Origin: Pseudomonas frederiksbergensis | GTDB taxonomy: Bacteria; Pseudomonadota; Gammaproteobacteria; Pseudomonadales; Pseudomonadaceae | Reading direction: 5' to 3' | Length of the DNA stretch: 64,000 bases | Assembly: GCF_003732275.1 (NCBI RefSeq) | Contig: NZ_MOBM01000039.1 | Span: 923,013 to 987,012, forward strand | Shown here: one piece after another, positions 34,571 to 43,705 of the stretch | Numbering within the stretch: position 1 is the stretch's first letter | How the letters are laid out: each line of letters opens with the position of its first letter | Notes under the pieces: model-generated | Seen by the model: the letters and a program-made list of their open reading frames with translations, nothing else | What the model was told of the DNA's origin: nothing | Databases searched by the model: none | Program-made: the position numbers and the translations under genes

Positions 34571-36855
34571 GCCCGCGCGCCTCCAATGAGCTCAACCACT
34601 GCATCCAGCAAAGCGTCATCATGAAAACTCGCTTTGGCTAGATAATAGTCGGCTCCGGCGTCCAGTCCACGGCGGCGGTCTTCTTCGCGGTCCTTGTAAG
34701 ACACCACCATCACCGGCAGAGATTGCAGGCGGTTATCGCGGCGCAATAAAGACACCAGCTCGATGCCATCCATGCGCGGCATATCGATGTCGGTAATCAG
34801 CAGATCGAAATCCTCCGAACGCAGGGCGTTCCAGCCATCCATACCATCCACCGCCACGGCGACGTCGTAACCGCGATTGAGCAGTAATTTGCGTTGCAAC
34901 TCACGAACGGTCAGCGAGTCGTCCACCACCAGAATCCGTTTGCGCGCCGCTTCGACGGCCTGGTTGGCGTGCCGGGCAATGCGCTCCAGGCGCCCGGTAT
35001 TGAGCAGTTTGTCCACCGAACGCAGCATGTCTTCGACGTCGACGATCAGCACCACCGAGCCGTCGTCGAGCAAGGCGCCAGCGGAAATGTCCTGCACCTT
35101 GCCCAGGCGCTCGTCCAGCGGCAGTACCACCAGCGTCCGCTCGCCGATAAACCGTTCGACCGCTACCCCATAGATCGCCTCACGCTCGCGGATGACCACG
35201 ACTTTGAGGGTCTGCGCGCTGTTCTGGCTCGCCGGTCGCTGCAACAGCTGACTGGCGGCGACCAGCCCGACATGCCGGCCTTCATGCCAGAAGTGCTGCC
35301 GGCCTTCGACCTGCACGATATCCTCCGGCGCCAGGTCGCACATGCGCTCGATGTGCGCCAGCGGGAAGGCATACGCCTCGTCACCGACTTCCACCACCAG
35401 GCTGCGCACCACCGACAGCGTCAGCGGCACTTGCAGATGGAAACGACTGCCCGCGCCCGCCGTCTGCTCCAGCACCACGGCACCGCGCAATTGGCGAACC
35501 ATGTGCTGAACCGCATCCAGCCCGACGCCGCGCCCGGAGACTTCAGTGACGGAGTCGCGCAGGCTGAAACCCGGCAGAAACAGGAACGTCAGCAGCTCCT
35601 CTTCGCTCAACTGGGCAGCAGTCTCGGCTGGGGATAACTGCCGCTCGACAATGTTGCGACGGAGTTTTTCCAGGTCGACGCCATTGCCATCATCGCTGAG
35701 CTCCAACACCAGCAGACCGGCTTGATGGGACGCGCGCAGACGGATCAGGCCCTCCTCCGGTTTACCGGCCAATAGCCGTTGTTCCCGGGTTTCGATGCCG
35801 TGATCGACCGCATTACGCAGCAGGTGCGTCAGCGGCGCTTCGAGTTTCTCCAGAACGTCGCGGTCGACTTGAGTCTTGTCGCCCTCGATCTCCAGCCGCA
35901 CCTGTTTGCCAAGGCTGCGGCCGAGGTCGCGGACCATGCGCACTTGTCCGCTCAGCACATCGGCGAATGGCCGCATGCGACAGGCCAACGCCGTGTCATA
36001 CAACACCTGCGCGCGCTGGCTGGCGTGCCAGGCGAATTCATCGAGTTCGGCGTTCTTTTCCGCCAGCAATTGCTGGGACTCCGCCAGTAACCGACGGGCA
36101 TCGCCCAAGGCTTCCTGGGCTTCGAGGCTCAAGGCATGGTCCTTGAGATGGACGTTAAGGTTTTCCAGCGCCCGCAGGCCGTTGCTCTGCATGCGTTTGA
36201 GGCGCTGCATGGTGGCCAGATGCGGCTTGAGCCGCTGGGTTTCCACCAGGGATTTACTCGACAGGTCGAGCAGGCTGTTCAAGCGCTCGGCCGTGACGCG
36301 CAACACGCGTTCGCCATTTTCGGTGGTGCGTTTAGTCGTGGGCGCTGGCTCGGCGGGCGCTGCCGGGGGGGCCTCAGTGGTGGCCGGCATGGGCGGCTCA
36401 ACCTTGGGCGTCGGCGGTTCCAGCTGAAGTTCTGCCATCGGCGGCGTCCTGGGGGCAGTGGCCGCCATGTGATCAAGCAACCGTCCCATCAAGACGACGT
36501 AAGCGTCGATATCCGCAGGCGCCGGAGCGTTGCTCGGCGTCGCAATCCGCATCAGCAGATCGGTGCCTTGCAACAGTGCATCAATGTGTTCAGGCCGCAG
36601 GTACAGGCGCCCTTCCTGGGCGCTGACCAGGTAATCTTCCATCACATGGGCAACGCTGACCCCGGCATCGACACCGACAATTCGCGCCGCGCCCTTGAGC
36701 GAATGGGCCGCGCGCATGCACGACTCAAGGTAATCGGCCTGGGTCGGATCGCGCTCAAGCGCCAAAAGACCTGCGCTCAGCACCAGGGTCTGGGCCTCGG
36801 CTTCCAGGCTGAACAGTTCCAGCAAAGAGGCGTCACGCATTTGCTCGGGGGTCAT
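34567..36855 (-). CDS. wspE: CheA-type hybrid histidine kinase WspE
   Basis: 762 residues. Domain order: HPt with AHSLKGAARIVG (phospho-His about residue 50); a Pro/Ala/Glu linker (residues about 145-170); dimerisation helices; HATPase with HLLRNAVDHGIETR, DDGNGVD and GRGVGLDAVQH; a CheW-like domain; and a C-terminal receiver (LLITDIDMPRMDGIEL). It phosphorylates WspR and WspF. Four-base overlaps with wspD and wspF show tight coupling. Confidence 0.96.
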   Translation of the reverse strand: MTPEQMRDASLLELFSLEAEAQTLVLSAGLLALERDPTQADYLESCMRAAHSLKGAARIVGVDAGVSVAHVMEDYLVSAQEGRLYLRPEHIDALLQGTDLLMRIATPSNAPAPADIDAYVVLMGRLLDHMAATAPRTPPMAELQLEPPTPKVEPPMPATTEAPPAAPAEPAPTTKRTTENGERVLRVTAERLNSLLDLSSKSLVETQRLKPHLATMQRLKRMQSNGLRALENLNVHLKDHALSLEAQEALGDARRLLAESQQLLAEKNAELDEFAWHASQRAQVLYDTALACRMRPFADVLSGQVRMVRDLGRSLGKQVRLEIEGDKTQVDRDVLEKLEAPLTHLLRNAVDHGIETREQRLLAGKPEEGLIRLRASHQAGLLVLELSDDGNGVDLEKLRRNIVERQLSPAETAAQLSEEELLTFLFLPGFSLRDSVTEVSGRGVGLDAVQHMVRQLRGAVVLEQTAGAGSRFHLQVPLTLSVVRSLVVEVGDEAYAFPLAHIERMCDLAPEDIVQVEGRQHFWHEGRHVGLVAASQLLQRPASQNSAQTLKVVVIREREAIYGVAVERFIGERTLVVLPLDERLGKVQDISAGALLDDGSVVLIVDVEDMLRSVDKLLNTGRLERIARHANQAVEAARKRILVVDDSLTVRELQRKLLLNRGYDVAVAVDGMDGWNALRSEDFDLLITDIDMPRMDGIELVSLLRRDNRLQSLPVMVVSYKDREEDRRRGLDAGADYYLAKASFHDDALLDAVVELIGGARA

Positions 36856-37535
36856 GTGAGGCTCCGGGTCACGGCGGACAGCAGCTGTTCTTCATCCAGC
36901 CAACGCAGGCTGCGACCTTTGAATTGCAAAACGCCACGGGTGTATTTGGCGCTGGCCTGGGTGCCGGACTGAGACGCCGCATCGAGAACGCGCTCGTCGA
37001 TGGCGTGAATCCCGTCGACCTCGTCCACCGGCACCACCACTGGCCCGCCGTGGGCGGCGATGATCAGCATCCGCGGCATCACCCGCGCGCCGGATGCCAC
37101 GCCACTGGTGGCATCGAGCCCCAGCAGCTCCACCAGCGACAGGCACGCCACCAAGGCACCGCGCACATTCGCCACGCCGAGCAACGCCCGGGAGCGCTGA
37201 TGCGGCAAGGAGTGAATCGCTTGCAGCGGCGCCACTTCGACCAGGCTGCGAGTGGCCAGGCCCAGCCATTCTTCGCCGAGGCGAAACATCAGCAGCGAGC
37301 GGGTTTTCACATCGCTCCCGGCCACTGTGGAAACTTGCTCGCGGTCGTCCTGCTGCAACGCATAGCGGTCGAGCAAGCGCGTGGCGGCGGCCGAATACAC
37401 CGCGCAATTGCGGCAATGAATGTGCTCGCTCAGCAATGGGCAGGACTTGTCGCCGTGGATACCGATGCGGTTCCAGCAGTCGTCGATGGCCTGGGCATCT
37501 TCACGGGTGACGCTCAAGGTGTCGGCGGCGGTCAT
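36852..37535 (-). CDS. wspD: CheW-type coupling protein WspD
   Basis: 227 residues. The C-terminal CheW domain starts near residue 75 (SLLMFRLGEEWLGLATRSLVEV). The N-terminal extension holds four cysteines (C20, C32, C41, C44) with histidines H38 and H40 between them, an arrangement that could bind a metal. It couples the WspA receptor to the WspE kinase together with WspB. Overlaps wspC and wspE by four bases each. Confidence 0.94.
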   Translation of the reverse strand: MTAADTLSVTREDAQAIDDCWNRIGIHGDKSCPLLSEHIHCRNCAVYSAAATRLLDRYALQQDDREQVSTVAGSDVKTRSLLMFRLGEEWLGLATRSLVEVAPLQAIHSLPHQRSRALLGVANVRGALVACLSLVELLGLDATSGVASGARVMPRMLIIAAHGGPVVVPVDEVDGIHAIDERVLDAASQSGTQASAKYTRGVLQFKGRSLRWLDEEQLLSAVTRSLT

Positions 37536-38809
37536 CGTTTACGCTCACTGTCAGCGGCGCGCTCGCTGCGGGCGGCGCGGGCCTGTAATCGTCTGGCACC
37601 GGCGGTGTCGCCCTGGGACTGCAGCAAGGCGGCCAGGTGCATCAACGCGTCGGGGAGTTGCGGCTCGAGGTACAACGCCTTGCGATAAAAACCCTGGGCC
37701 TCGAGGGCGCTGCCGGCGACATCGCTGAGCAGACCCAACCAATAGAACACCTGCGCCACCGGCTCGTGACTGCGCAAATAACTGTCGCACGCGGCGCGGG
37801 CCTCGGCACTTTTGCCTTCATTGGCCAGCGCGGCGATGTTCGCCAGCAGCGTGGCGGCGTCCGATGGGGTGGTTGTCGAAGGGGGGGCGGCGACCTGAGG
37901 CATCGGCACGACCGTCGCGAAAGGCCGACTGCGCGCTGGCGGCGGTGTCACGCTGCGCACCGGTTGTTGCACCGGCAGCGGCGTCGGCACGAAGGACACA
38001 AGCGGTTCGGGCGCACTTTGACGACTGAAGGCAAACGACTGCGGGATGCCGATCGAGCGCATGCCGAAACGCCCCAGCAGACTGCCCTCCGCCGGGCCGA
38101 TAAACAGCACGCCGTCGACGTGGGTCAGGCGCTTGAGCACTTCGAACACTTGCTGCTGGGTCGGCTGATCGAAATAGATCAGCAAATTGCGGCAGAACAC
38201 GAAGTCATAAGGTGGCTCACTGGCCAACAAGGCCGGATCCAGCAGATTGCCGACTTGCAAACGCACCTGTTCAAGCACGCGTCCGCTAAGGCGATAGTTG
38301 TCGTTTTCAGCCGTGAAATGCCGTTCGCGGAAGTCGATGTCCTGGCCACGAAACGAATTCTTGCCATACAGCGCGAGCCTGGCTTTTTCCACTGACAGCG
38401 GGCTGACATCCATGCCGTCGACCTTGAACTGGTGCGGCGCCAGCCCGGCATCAAGCAATGCCATGGCGATGGAATACGGTTCTTCGCCGGTGGAACACGG
38501 CAGGCTGAGAATCCGCAGGGCGCGCATGTTATTGATCGCCGCCAGCCGTTTGGCCGCCAGTTTCGCCAGCGTGGCGAAGGATTCCGGGTAACGGAAAAAC
38601 CAGGTCTCGGGGACGATTACCGCTTCGATCAGCGCCTGTTGTTCGTCGCGCGAGCCCAGCAAGGTGTGCCAGTACTCATCGGTCGTTAGCACCCGAGCCG
38701 CCGTGCAGCGCTGGCGCACCGCGCGTTCGATGATCGCCGGGCCGACCGAGCCCACATCGAGGCCAATACGTTCTTTGAGGAAATCGAAAAACCTTTGATC
38801 GCTGCTCAT
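37532..38809 (-). CDS. wspC: CheR-type methyltransferase with TPR, WspC
   Basis: 425 residues. A CheR methyltransferase domain (residues about 1-270) has a SAM-site region LPCSTGEEPYSIAMALLD and CRNLLIYFD. A Pro-rich linker (about 275-320) leads to C-terminal tetratricopeptide-like repeats (residues about 330-410, FYWLGLLSDVAGSALEAQGFYRKALYLEP). It methylates glutamates of WspA. Overlaps by four bases with wspB and wspD. Confidence 0.95.
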   Translation of the reverse strand: MSSDQRFFDFLKERIGLDVGSVGPAIIERAVRQRCTAARVLTTDEYWHTLLGSRDEQQALIEAVIVPETWFFRYPESFATLAKLAAKRLAAINNMRALRILSLPCSTGEEPYSIAMALLDAGLAPHQFKVDGMDVSPLSVEKARLALYGKNSFRGQDIDFRERHFTAENDNYRLSGRVLEQVRLQVGNLLDPALLASEPPYDFVFCRNLLIYFDQPTQQQVFEVLKRLTHVDGVLFIGPAEGSLLGRFGMRSIGIPQSFAFSRQSAPEPLVSFVPTPLPVQQPVRSVTPPPARSRPFATVVPMPQVAAPPSTTTPSDAATLLANIAALANEGKSAEARAACDSYLRSHEPVAQVFYWLGLLSDVAGSALEAQGFYRKALYLEPQLPDALMHLAALLQSQGDTAGARRLQARAARSERAADSERKR

Positions 38810-39342
38810 CCCTGCTCCTCAAACTGCGCCAGGTCCAGCGGCGGCGAGGGAAACAACAAGGCGCGGACCTGTTCGTCCAGCAAATCGGCAACCCGCACCC
38901 ATTGCAGTAAACCCTGGGCATCTTCGCGCACCGGCCCGAGGTATGGCGCCTGGCGATTGTCCAGGCCATAAGGCTGAAAGTCCGCCGGGTTGCAGCGCAA
39001 CGTGTCGGTGGCCTGTTCCAGAATCAGCCCGAGCAATTGCGCAGGCGTCGCCTCATCCGGCCGATAGTGCACCAGCACCAGCCGCGTGCTGGTGCGAGCC
39101 TGGGCCGGTTGACCGAACGTCAGGGCGCTGAGGTCGATCACCGGCACCACCGCGCCGCGATAGGCGAATACCCCCGCCACCCAGTCCGGCGCCCGGGGAA
39201 TCGGTTTCAACGGCAGTTGCGGCAGCACTTCGGCCACCTCGATGGCCTGCAAGGCGTAACGCTCGTTGCCGATGCGGAACACCAGAAACAACGATTGTTT
39301 CACCGGCATCACCGCGCCGCGTTTGACCGCGAGTTCACTCAT
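38806..39342 (-). CDS. wspB: CheW-type coupling protein WspB
   Basis: 178 residues, essentially a single CheW domain (FLVFRIGNERYALQAIEVAEVLP; VAGVFAYRGAVVPVIDLSAL). It couples WspA to WspE. Its start overlaps the wspA stop by one base, and its stop overlaps wspC by four. It is distinguished from wspD by lacking the cysteine-rich N-terminal extension. Confidence 0.95.
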   Translation of the reverse strand: MSELAVKRGAVMPVKQSLFLVFRIGNERYALQAIEVAEVLPQLPLKPIPRAPDWVAGVFAYRGAVVPVIDLSALTFGQPAQARTSTRLVLVHYRPDEATPAQLLGLILEQATDTLRCNPADFQPYGLDNRQAPYLGPVREDAQGLLQWVRVADLLDEQVRALLFPSPPLDLAQFEEQG

Positions 39343-40964
39343 CAGACTTTGAATCGCGAAACGCCGCCACGCAGCCCCACGGCCACCTGGCTCAATTCGT
39401 CGATGGCGAAACTGGCCTGACGCAGGGACTCGACGGTCTGGCTGCTGGCATCGCCCAACTGCACCAACGCATGGTTGATCTGCTCGGCGCCGGTGGCCTG
39501 GGCCTGCATGCCTTCGTTGACCATCAACACCCGTGGTGCCAGCGCCTGAACCTGATGAATGATCTGCGACAGCTGCTCGCCCACCGACTGCACCTCGGAC
39601 ATGCCACGACGTACTTCTTCGGAAAACTTGTCCATGCCCATGACCCCGGCCGACACCGCCGACTGAATCTCGCGCACCATCTGCTCGATGTCATAGGTGG
39701 CCACAGCGGTCTGGTCCGCCAGACGCCGCACTTCGGTGGCGACCACGGCAAACCCGCGACCATATTCACCGGCCTTCTCGGCTTCGATGGCGGCGTTCAG
39801 GGACAACAGGTTGGTCTGGTCGGCGACTTTGACGATGGTCACCACCACCTGATTGATGTTGCCGGCCTTCTCGTTGAGGATCGCCAGTTTAGCGTTCACC
39901 AGATCTGCCGCGCCCATCACCGAATGCATGGTGTCTTCCATGCGCGCCAGGCCTTGCTGACCGGAACCGGCCAGCACCGAAGCCTGATCGGCGGCGGTGG
40001 AGACTTCAGTCATGGTGCGCACCAGATCCCGCGAAGTGGCGGCAATTTCCCGCGATGTCGCACCGATTTCGGTGGTGGTGGCAGCGGTTTCGGTGGCGGT
40101 GGCCTGCTGCTGCTTGGACGTCGCGGCGATTTCCGTGACCGACGTGGTGACCTGCACCGAGGAGCGCTGGGCCTGGGACACCAGCGAGGTGAGCTCGGTC
40201 ATCATGTCGTTGAAGCCGGTTTCCACCGCGCCGAACTCGTCCTTGCGATCAAGATCCAGGCGACTGCTGAGATCGCCCGTGCGCATGATTTCGAGGATCT
40301 CCACGATGCGATTCATCGGCGCCATGATCGCGCGCATCAGCAGCAGGCCACACAGACCGGCGACGATGATCGCCACCAGCAAAGAGACGCCCATGCTGAT
40401 TTTGGCGGCCGTCACCGCGTCACTGATGGCCAGCGTGGATTGTTCAGCCAGGGCGTGATTATTTTCAAGAAGGCTGTTCAACTGCTTGCGCCCATTGGTC
40501 CAGGCCGGCGTGAGCTTTTGCTCCAGGGCAAGTCGCGCTGCCTCGTACTCTTTGCGCTGATAGAGGTCGAGGACATTGGCCATTTCTTGATTGTAGAGCC
40601 GATGACGCACTTCGAACTCCTCGAAGAGGACCTGATCGTCCTGCGTGAAAATGGTCTTGCGGTAGTGGGCCATCTGCTCGTCCAAGCGCTCTTCGAAGCT
40701 CTTGAACATGGCTTGGTCGGCGGCAGTTATTTCGCGACGTCCGGAAAGGCCGACAATCTGCTGGGTGAGGTTATAACTGTCGACCCAGGCACCGCGGATC
40801 ATCGAACTGAAATACACCCCGGGAACCGCATCGATACGGACCCTTTCTGCGTCGGCGTCAATCTTCATCAACCGAGAGAAGGACACCACGACCATCAACA
40901 GCATGATCGCGATAATTACCGCAAAGCTCGCCAAGATGCGTTGGCGCAACGTCCAGTTCTTCAC
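39342..40964 (-). CDS. wspA: Membrane-bound surface-sensing receptor WspA
   Basis: 540 residues, first gene of the operon. TM1 (residues about 11-31) and TM2 (about 188-211) enclose a periplasmic four-helix domain. A HAMP domain and a cytoplasmic signalling hairpin follow, with the highly conserved tip NLLSLNAAIEAEKAGEYGRG. No C-terminal CheR-docking pentapeptide is seen (it ends GGVSRFKV), consistent with WspC docking differently. In P. aeruginosa WspA clusters respond to surface contact. Confidence 0.95.
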   Translation of the reverse strand: MKNWTLRQRILASFAVIIAIMLLMVVVSFSRLMKIDADAERVRIDAVPGVYFSSMIRGAWVDSYNLTQQIVGLSGRREITAADQAMFKSFEERLDEQMAHYRKTIFTQDDQVLFEEFEVRHRLYNQEMANVLDLYQRKEYEAARLALEQKLTPAWTNGRKQLNSLLENNHALAEQSTLAISDAVTAAKISMGVSLLVAIIVAGLCGLLLMRAIMAPMNRIVEILEIMRTGDLSSRLDLDRKDEFGAVETGFNDMMTELTSLVSQAQRSSVQVTTSVTEIAATSKQQQATATETAATTTEIGATSREIAATSRDLVRTMTEVSTAADQASVLAGSGQQGLARMEDTMHSVMGAADLVNAKLAILNEKAGNINQVVVTIVKVADQTNLLSLNAAIEAEKAGEYGRGFAVVATEVRRLADQTAVATYDIEQMVREIQSAVSAGVMGMDKFSEEVRRGMSEVQSVGEQLSQIIHQVQALAPRVLMVNEGMQAQATGAEQINHALVQLGDASSQTVESLRQASFAIDELSQVAVGLRGGVSRFKV

Positions 40965-41130
40965 AGTCAGTCCTCGGTGCGGTTCAAATTGCGAGGGAGT
41001 ATAGCCGAGGGTGGTGTTTCATTTATCAGACGCTGAGCTCCGCTGCTCATCCGGCCTGCATAAAGCCGGGATTCGGCAGAAACGGACCGTGAATCGGTCA
41101 TTGGGGAAAGCTGTCGCGGCTGAGGACGGC

Positions 41131-41220
41131 ATCGCGAGCAGGCTCGCTCCCACACGTTGATTACTGTCGCGCACAGACTGTATGCACTGCAGATCTATTG
41201 TGGGAGCGAGCCTGCTCGCA
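41131..41220. repeat. REP pair, outward-facing
   Basis: ATCGCGAGCAGGCTCGCTCCCACA, a ~45-nt centre, then TGTGGGAGCGAGCCTGCTCGCA. It lies between wspA and the DUF533 gene, upstream of wspA. Confidence 0.88.
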
Positions 41221-41265
41221 ATGGCGTCCACCCAGTGAAAATATGTAGCCTGACGGTCTGAAGAC

Positions 41266-41988
41266 CTACATAGCCACCTGACGCACCTGCTTCTCCAACT
41301 CTGCCTTCAACCCCGGCTCCAGCTTGAGCTGCCGCGCCAGTTCATCGAGGTAGGATTTCTCCATGAAGTTCTCCTCATCCACCAGCATCACACTGGCGAT
41401 ATACATTTCAGCCGCCATTTCCGGGGTGCTGGCGGCACGGGCGACGTCGGTCGGGTCCAGCGGTTTGTTGAGTTCGGCGTGCAGCCAGTGTTGCAGCTCC
41501 TGATCATTGTCGAGCTTGGTGAACTCGCCTTCGATCAATTGACGCTCACGCTCATCGACATGACCGTCAGCCTTGGCCGCGGCGACCAACGCCTTGAGAA
41601 TCGCCTGGCTGTGTTGCTCGACTTGCGCCGCCGGCAAGCGGTCGAGAGTTTGCGGCTCGGTTGTGGCTGCGGTGCCCTGCTGGGCCTGCCAGTTGCCATA
41701 GGCCTTGTAGGCGATCACGCCCAATGCCGCGAGACCGCCGTAGGTCAGGGCCTTGCCGCCAACACTGCGAGCCTTTTTGCTGCCCAGCAACAGGCCCATG
41801 GCGCCAGCTGCCAACGCACCACCACCCGCGCCTGAAAGTAAACTGCCGAGGCCGCCGGAACTGCCGCTGCCGCCGAGCAAACCGCCCAAACCACCGCTGG
41901 ACGCTTTGTTCTGGGCACCGCCGGCCTTGTTCTGCAACAGATCCTGACCGGATTTGAGTAGTTGATCGAGCAATCCACGAGTGTTCAT
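41266..41988 (-). CDS. DUF533 / TerB-like membrane protein
   Basis: 240 residues from the ATG at 41988, preceded by GGAGGCAGCAAA; a longer upstream frame lacks support. It has a Gly/Ser-rich N-terminal stretch (residues 25-60), one hydrophobic segment (about 58-95) and a C-terminal TerB-like helical domain (ILKALVAAAKADGHVDERERQLIEGEF) with the acidic putative metal-site pattern of tellurite-resistance TerB proteins. This is the DUF533 architecture (YebE type). Role uncertain; envelope stress association is known for relatives. Confidence 0.87.
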   Translation of the reverse strand: MNTRGLLDQLLKSGQDLLQNKAGGAQNKASSGGLGGLLGGSGSSGGLGSLLSGAGGGALAAGAMGLLLGSKKARSVGGKALTYGGLAALGVIAYKAYGNWQAQQGTAATTEPQTLDRLPAAQVEQHSQAILKALVAAAKADGHVDERERQLIEGEFTKLDNDQELQHWLHAELNKPLDPTDVARAASTPEMAAEMYIASVMLVDEENFMEKSYLDELARQLKLEPGLKAELEKQVRQVAM

Positions 41989-42315
41989 TTTGCTGCCTCC
42001 ACGAATTCGGGTTAACCGGATCTTTAAGGCCACCCGCCTGGATCGAAAGTGCCCGACGTCTCTCGATGAGAGTGCTTCCAGATGTTGCTCACGTTTAGGC
42101 AAACAGGCTGGAACGCCCTCCACGCAAACTATTTCATCGAATGCAGCCTTTGAGATTTGTCGACCGTGGGGCCGCGCACTAGGCTGGATAAATCCATAAG
42201 ACAGCCCGGCCTCAATCTGCCTCTCACAAAGCGCACTAAGCTAATAACAAGCCACTCACGGCGCATCACCCCGTTCAACACTGCCCCGACCATAATTTAA
42301 AGAAGAGGGTTCACC
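41989..42315. other. Divergent intergenic region upstream of ydcS and the DUF533 gene
   Basis: 327 bp with no convincing gene or REP. The part next to ydcS (from about 42200) is AT-richer and should carry its promoter and any nitrogen or polyamine control sites; none could be assigned with confidence. Confidence 0.4.
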
Positions 42316-43467
42316 ATGCTTGTGCACAAGACCGCACTGCTCAGTGCAATCACCACGGCGCTACTGGCCGGCACCAGCCTGCAGGCCGCCGAGCCGCTGA
42401 AAGCTGTCGGCGCCGGCGAAGGTCAGCTGGATATCGTCGCTTGGCCTGGCTATATCGAACGGGGCGAAACCGACAAGGCCTACGACTGGGTCAGCGCTTT
42501 CGAGAAGGAAACCGGCTGCAAGGTCAACGTCAAGACCGCCGGCACGTCCGATGAAATGGTCAGCCTGATGACCAAGGGCGGTTACGACCTGGTGACGGCG
42601 TCCGGCGACGCTTCCCTGCGCCTGATCGCCGGCAAACGTGTGCAGCCGATCAACACCGCACTGATCCCCAACTGGAAGAATCTCGACCCGCGACTGAAGG
42701 ATGCGCCGTGGTACGTGGTCAACAAGCAGACCTACGGCACCCCATATCAGTGGGGCCCGAACGTGCTGATGTACAACACCAACGTATTCAAGCAACCGCC
42801 AACCAGCTGGAGTGTGATATTCGACGCACAAAACCTGCCTGACGGAAAACCCAACAAGGGCCGGGTGCAAGCCTACGACGGTCCGATCTACATCGCCGAC
42901 GCGGCGCTGTACCTCAAGACCACCAAGCCGGAACTGGGTATCCAGAACCCCTACGAACTGACCGAAGCCCAGTACAAGGCTGTGCTTGATCTACTGCGCG
43001 CCCAGCAAAAGTTGATCCATCGCTACTGGCACGACACCACCGTGCAGATGAGTGACTTCAAGAACGAAGGCGTGGTGGCCTCCAGCTCCTGGCCCTATCA
43101 GGTCAACGGCCTGATGAACGAGAAACAGCCGATCGCCTCGACCATTCCGAAAGAAGGCGCCACCGGGTGGGCCGACACCACCATGTTGCACGCCGAGGCC
43201 AAGCACCCGAACTGCGCTTACAAGTGGATGGACTGGTCGCTGCAACCGAAAGTCCAGGGTGATGTGTCTGCCTGGTTCGGCTCGCTGCCGGCGGTCCCGG
43301 CGGCGTGTAAGGCAAGCGAACTGCTAGGGGCCGAGGGTTGCAAGACCAACGGTTTCGACCAGTTCGAGAAGATCGCCTTCTGGAAAACCCCGCAGGCTGA
43401 GGGCGGCAAGTTCGTGCCTTATAGCCGCTGGACCCAGGATTACATTGCGATTATGGGCGGCAGGTAA
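42316..43467 (+). CDS. ydcS: Polyamine-type ABC transporter, periplasmic binding protein (YdcS-like)
   Basis: 383 residues, with a cleavable signal ending near residue 24 (SLQAAEP). The body is a PotD/YdcS-type type II binding protein (LDIVAWPGYIERGETDKAYDWVSAFEKETGCKV; WPYQVNGLMNEKQP). An RBS AAGAAGAGGG precedes the ATG. It is followed by the ATPase, two permeases and an aminobutyraldehyde dehydrogenase, the same content as E. coli ydcSTUVW. The ligand is likely a polyamine or related amine. Confidence 0.9.
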   Translation: MLVHKTALLSAITTALLAGTSLQAAEPLKAVGAGEGQLDIVAWPGYIERGETDKAYDWVSAFEKETGCKVNVKTAGTSDEMVSLMTKGGYDLVTASGDASLRLIAGKRVQPINTALIPNWKNLDPRLKDAPWYVVNKQTYGTPYQWGPNVLMYNTNVFKQPPTSWSVIFDAQNLPDGKPNKGRVQAYDGPIYIADAALYLKTTKPELGIQNPYELTEAQYKAVLDLLRAQQKLIHRYWHDTTVQMSDFKNEGVVASSSWPYQVNGLMNEKQPIASTIPKEGATGWADTTMLHAEAKHPNCAYKWMDWSLQPKVQGDVSAWFGSLPAVPAACKASELLGAEGCKTNGFDQFEKIAFWKTPQAEGGKFVPYSRWTQDYIAIMGGR

Positions 43468-43497
43468 CACACCGGCCCCTGTGGCAGATGAGCTTTT

Positions 43498-43628
43498 GTG
43501 GCGAGGGAGCTTGCTCCCGCTGGGTGGCGAAGCCGCCCCAAAGCAGTCACTGCGGTCTTTCAGCTAAACCGCATTGACCCTTTTTGGGAGTGCTACGCAC
43601 TCCAGCGGGAGCAAGCTCCCTCGCCACA
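43498..43628. repeat. Inverted repeat pair, GGCGAGGGAGCTTGCTCCC family
   Basis: TTGTGGCGAGGGAGCTTGCTCCCGCTGG and its reverse complement are separated by about 70 nt containing a further palindrome (GGGAGTGCTACGCACTCC). It lies inside the transporter operon, between ydcS and the ATPase gene. Confidence 0.88.
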
Positions 43629-43705
43629 AAAGCACACCGTTTCAGGTTTTTCAGAAGGCCAGACAAGGCCACTGTGACGATTCTCGCCTTTCGGAGCTCC
43701 GCACC

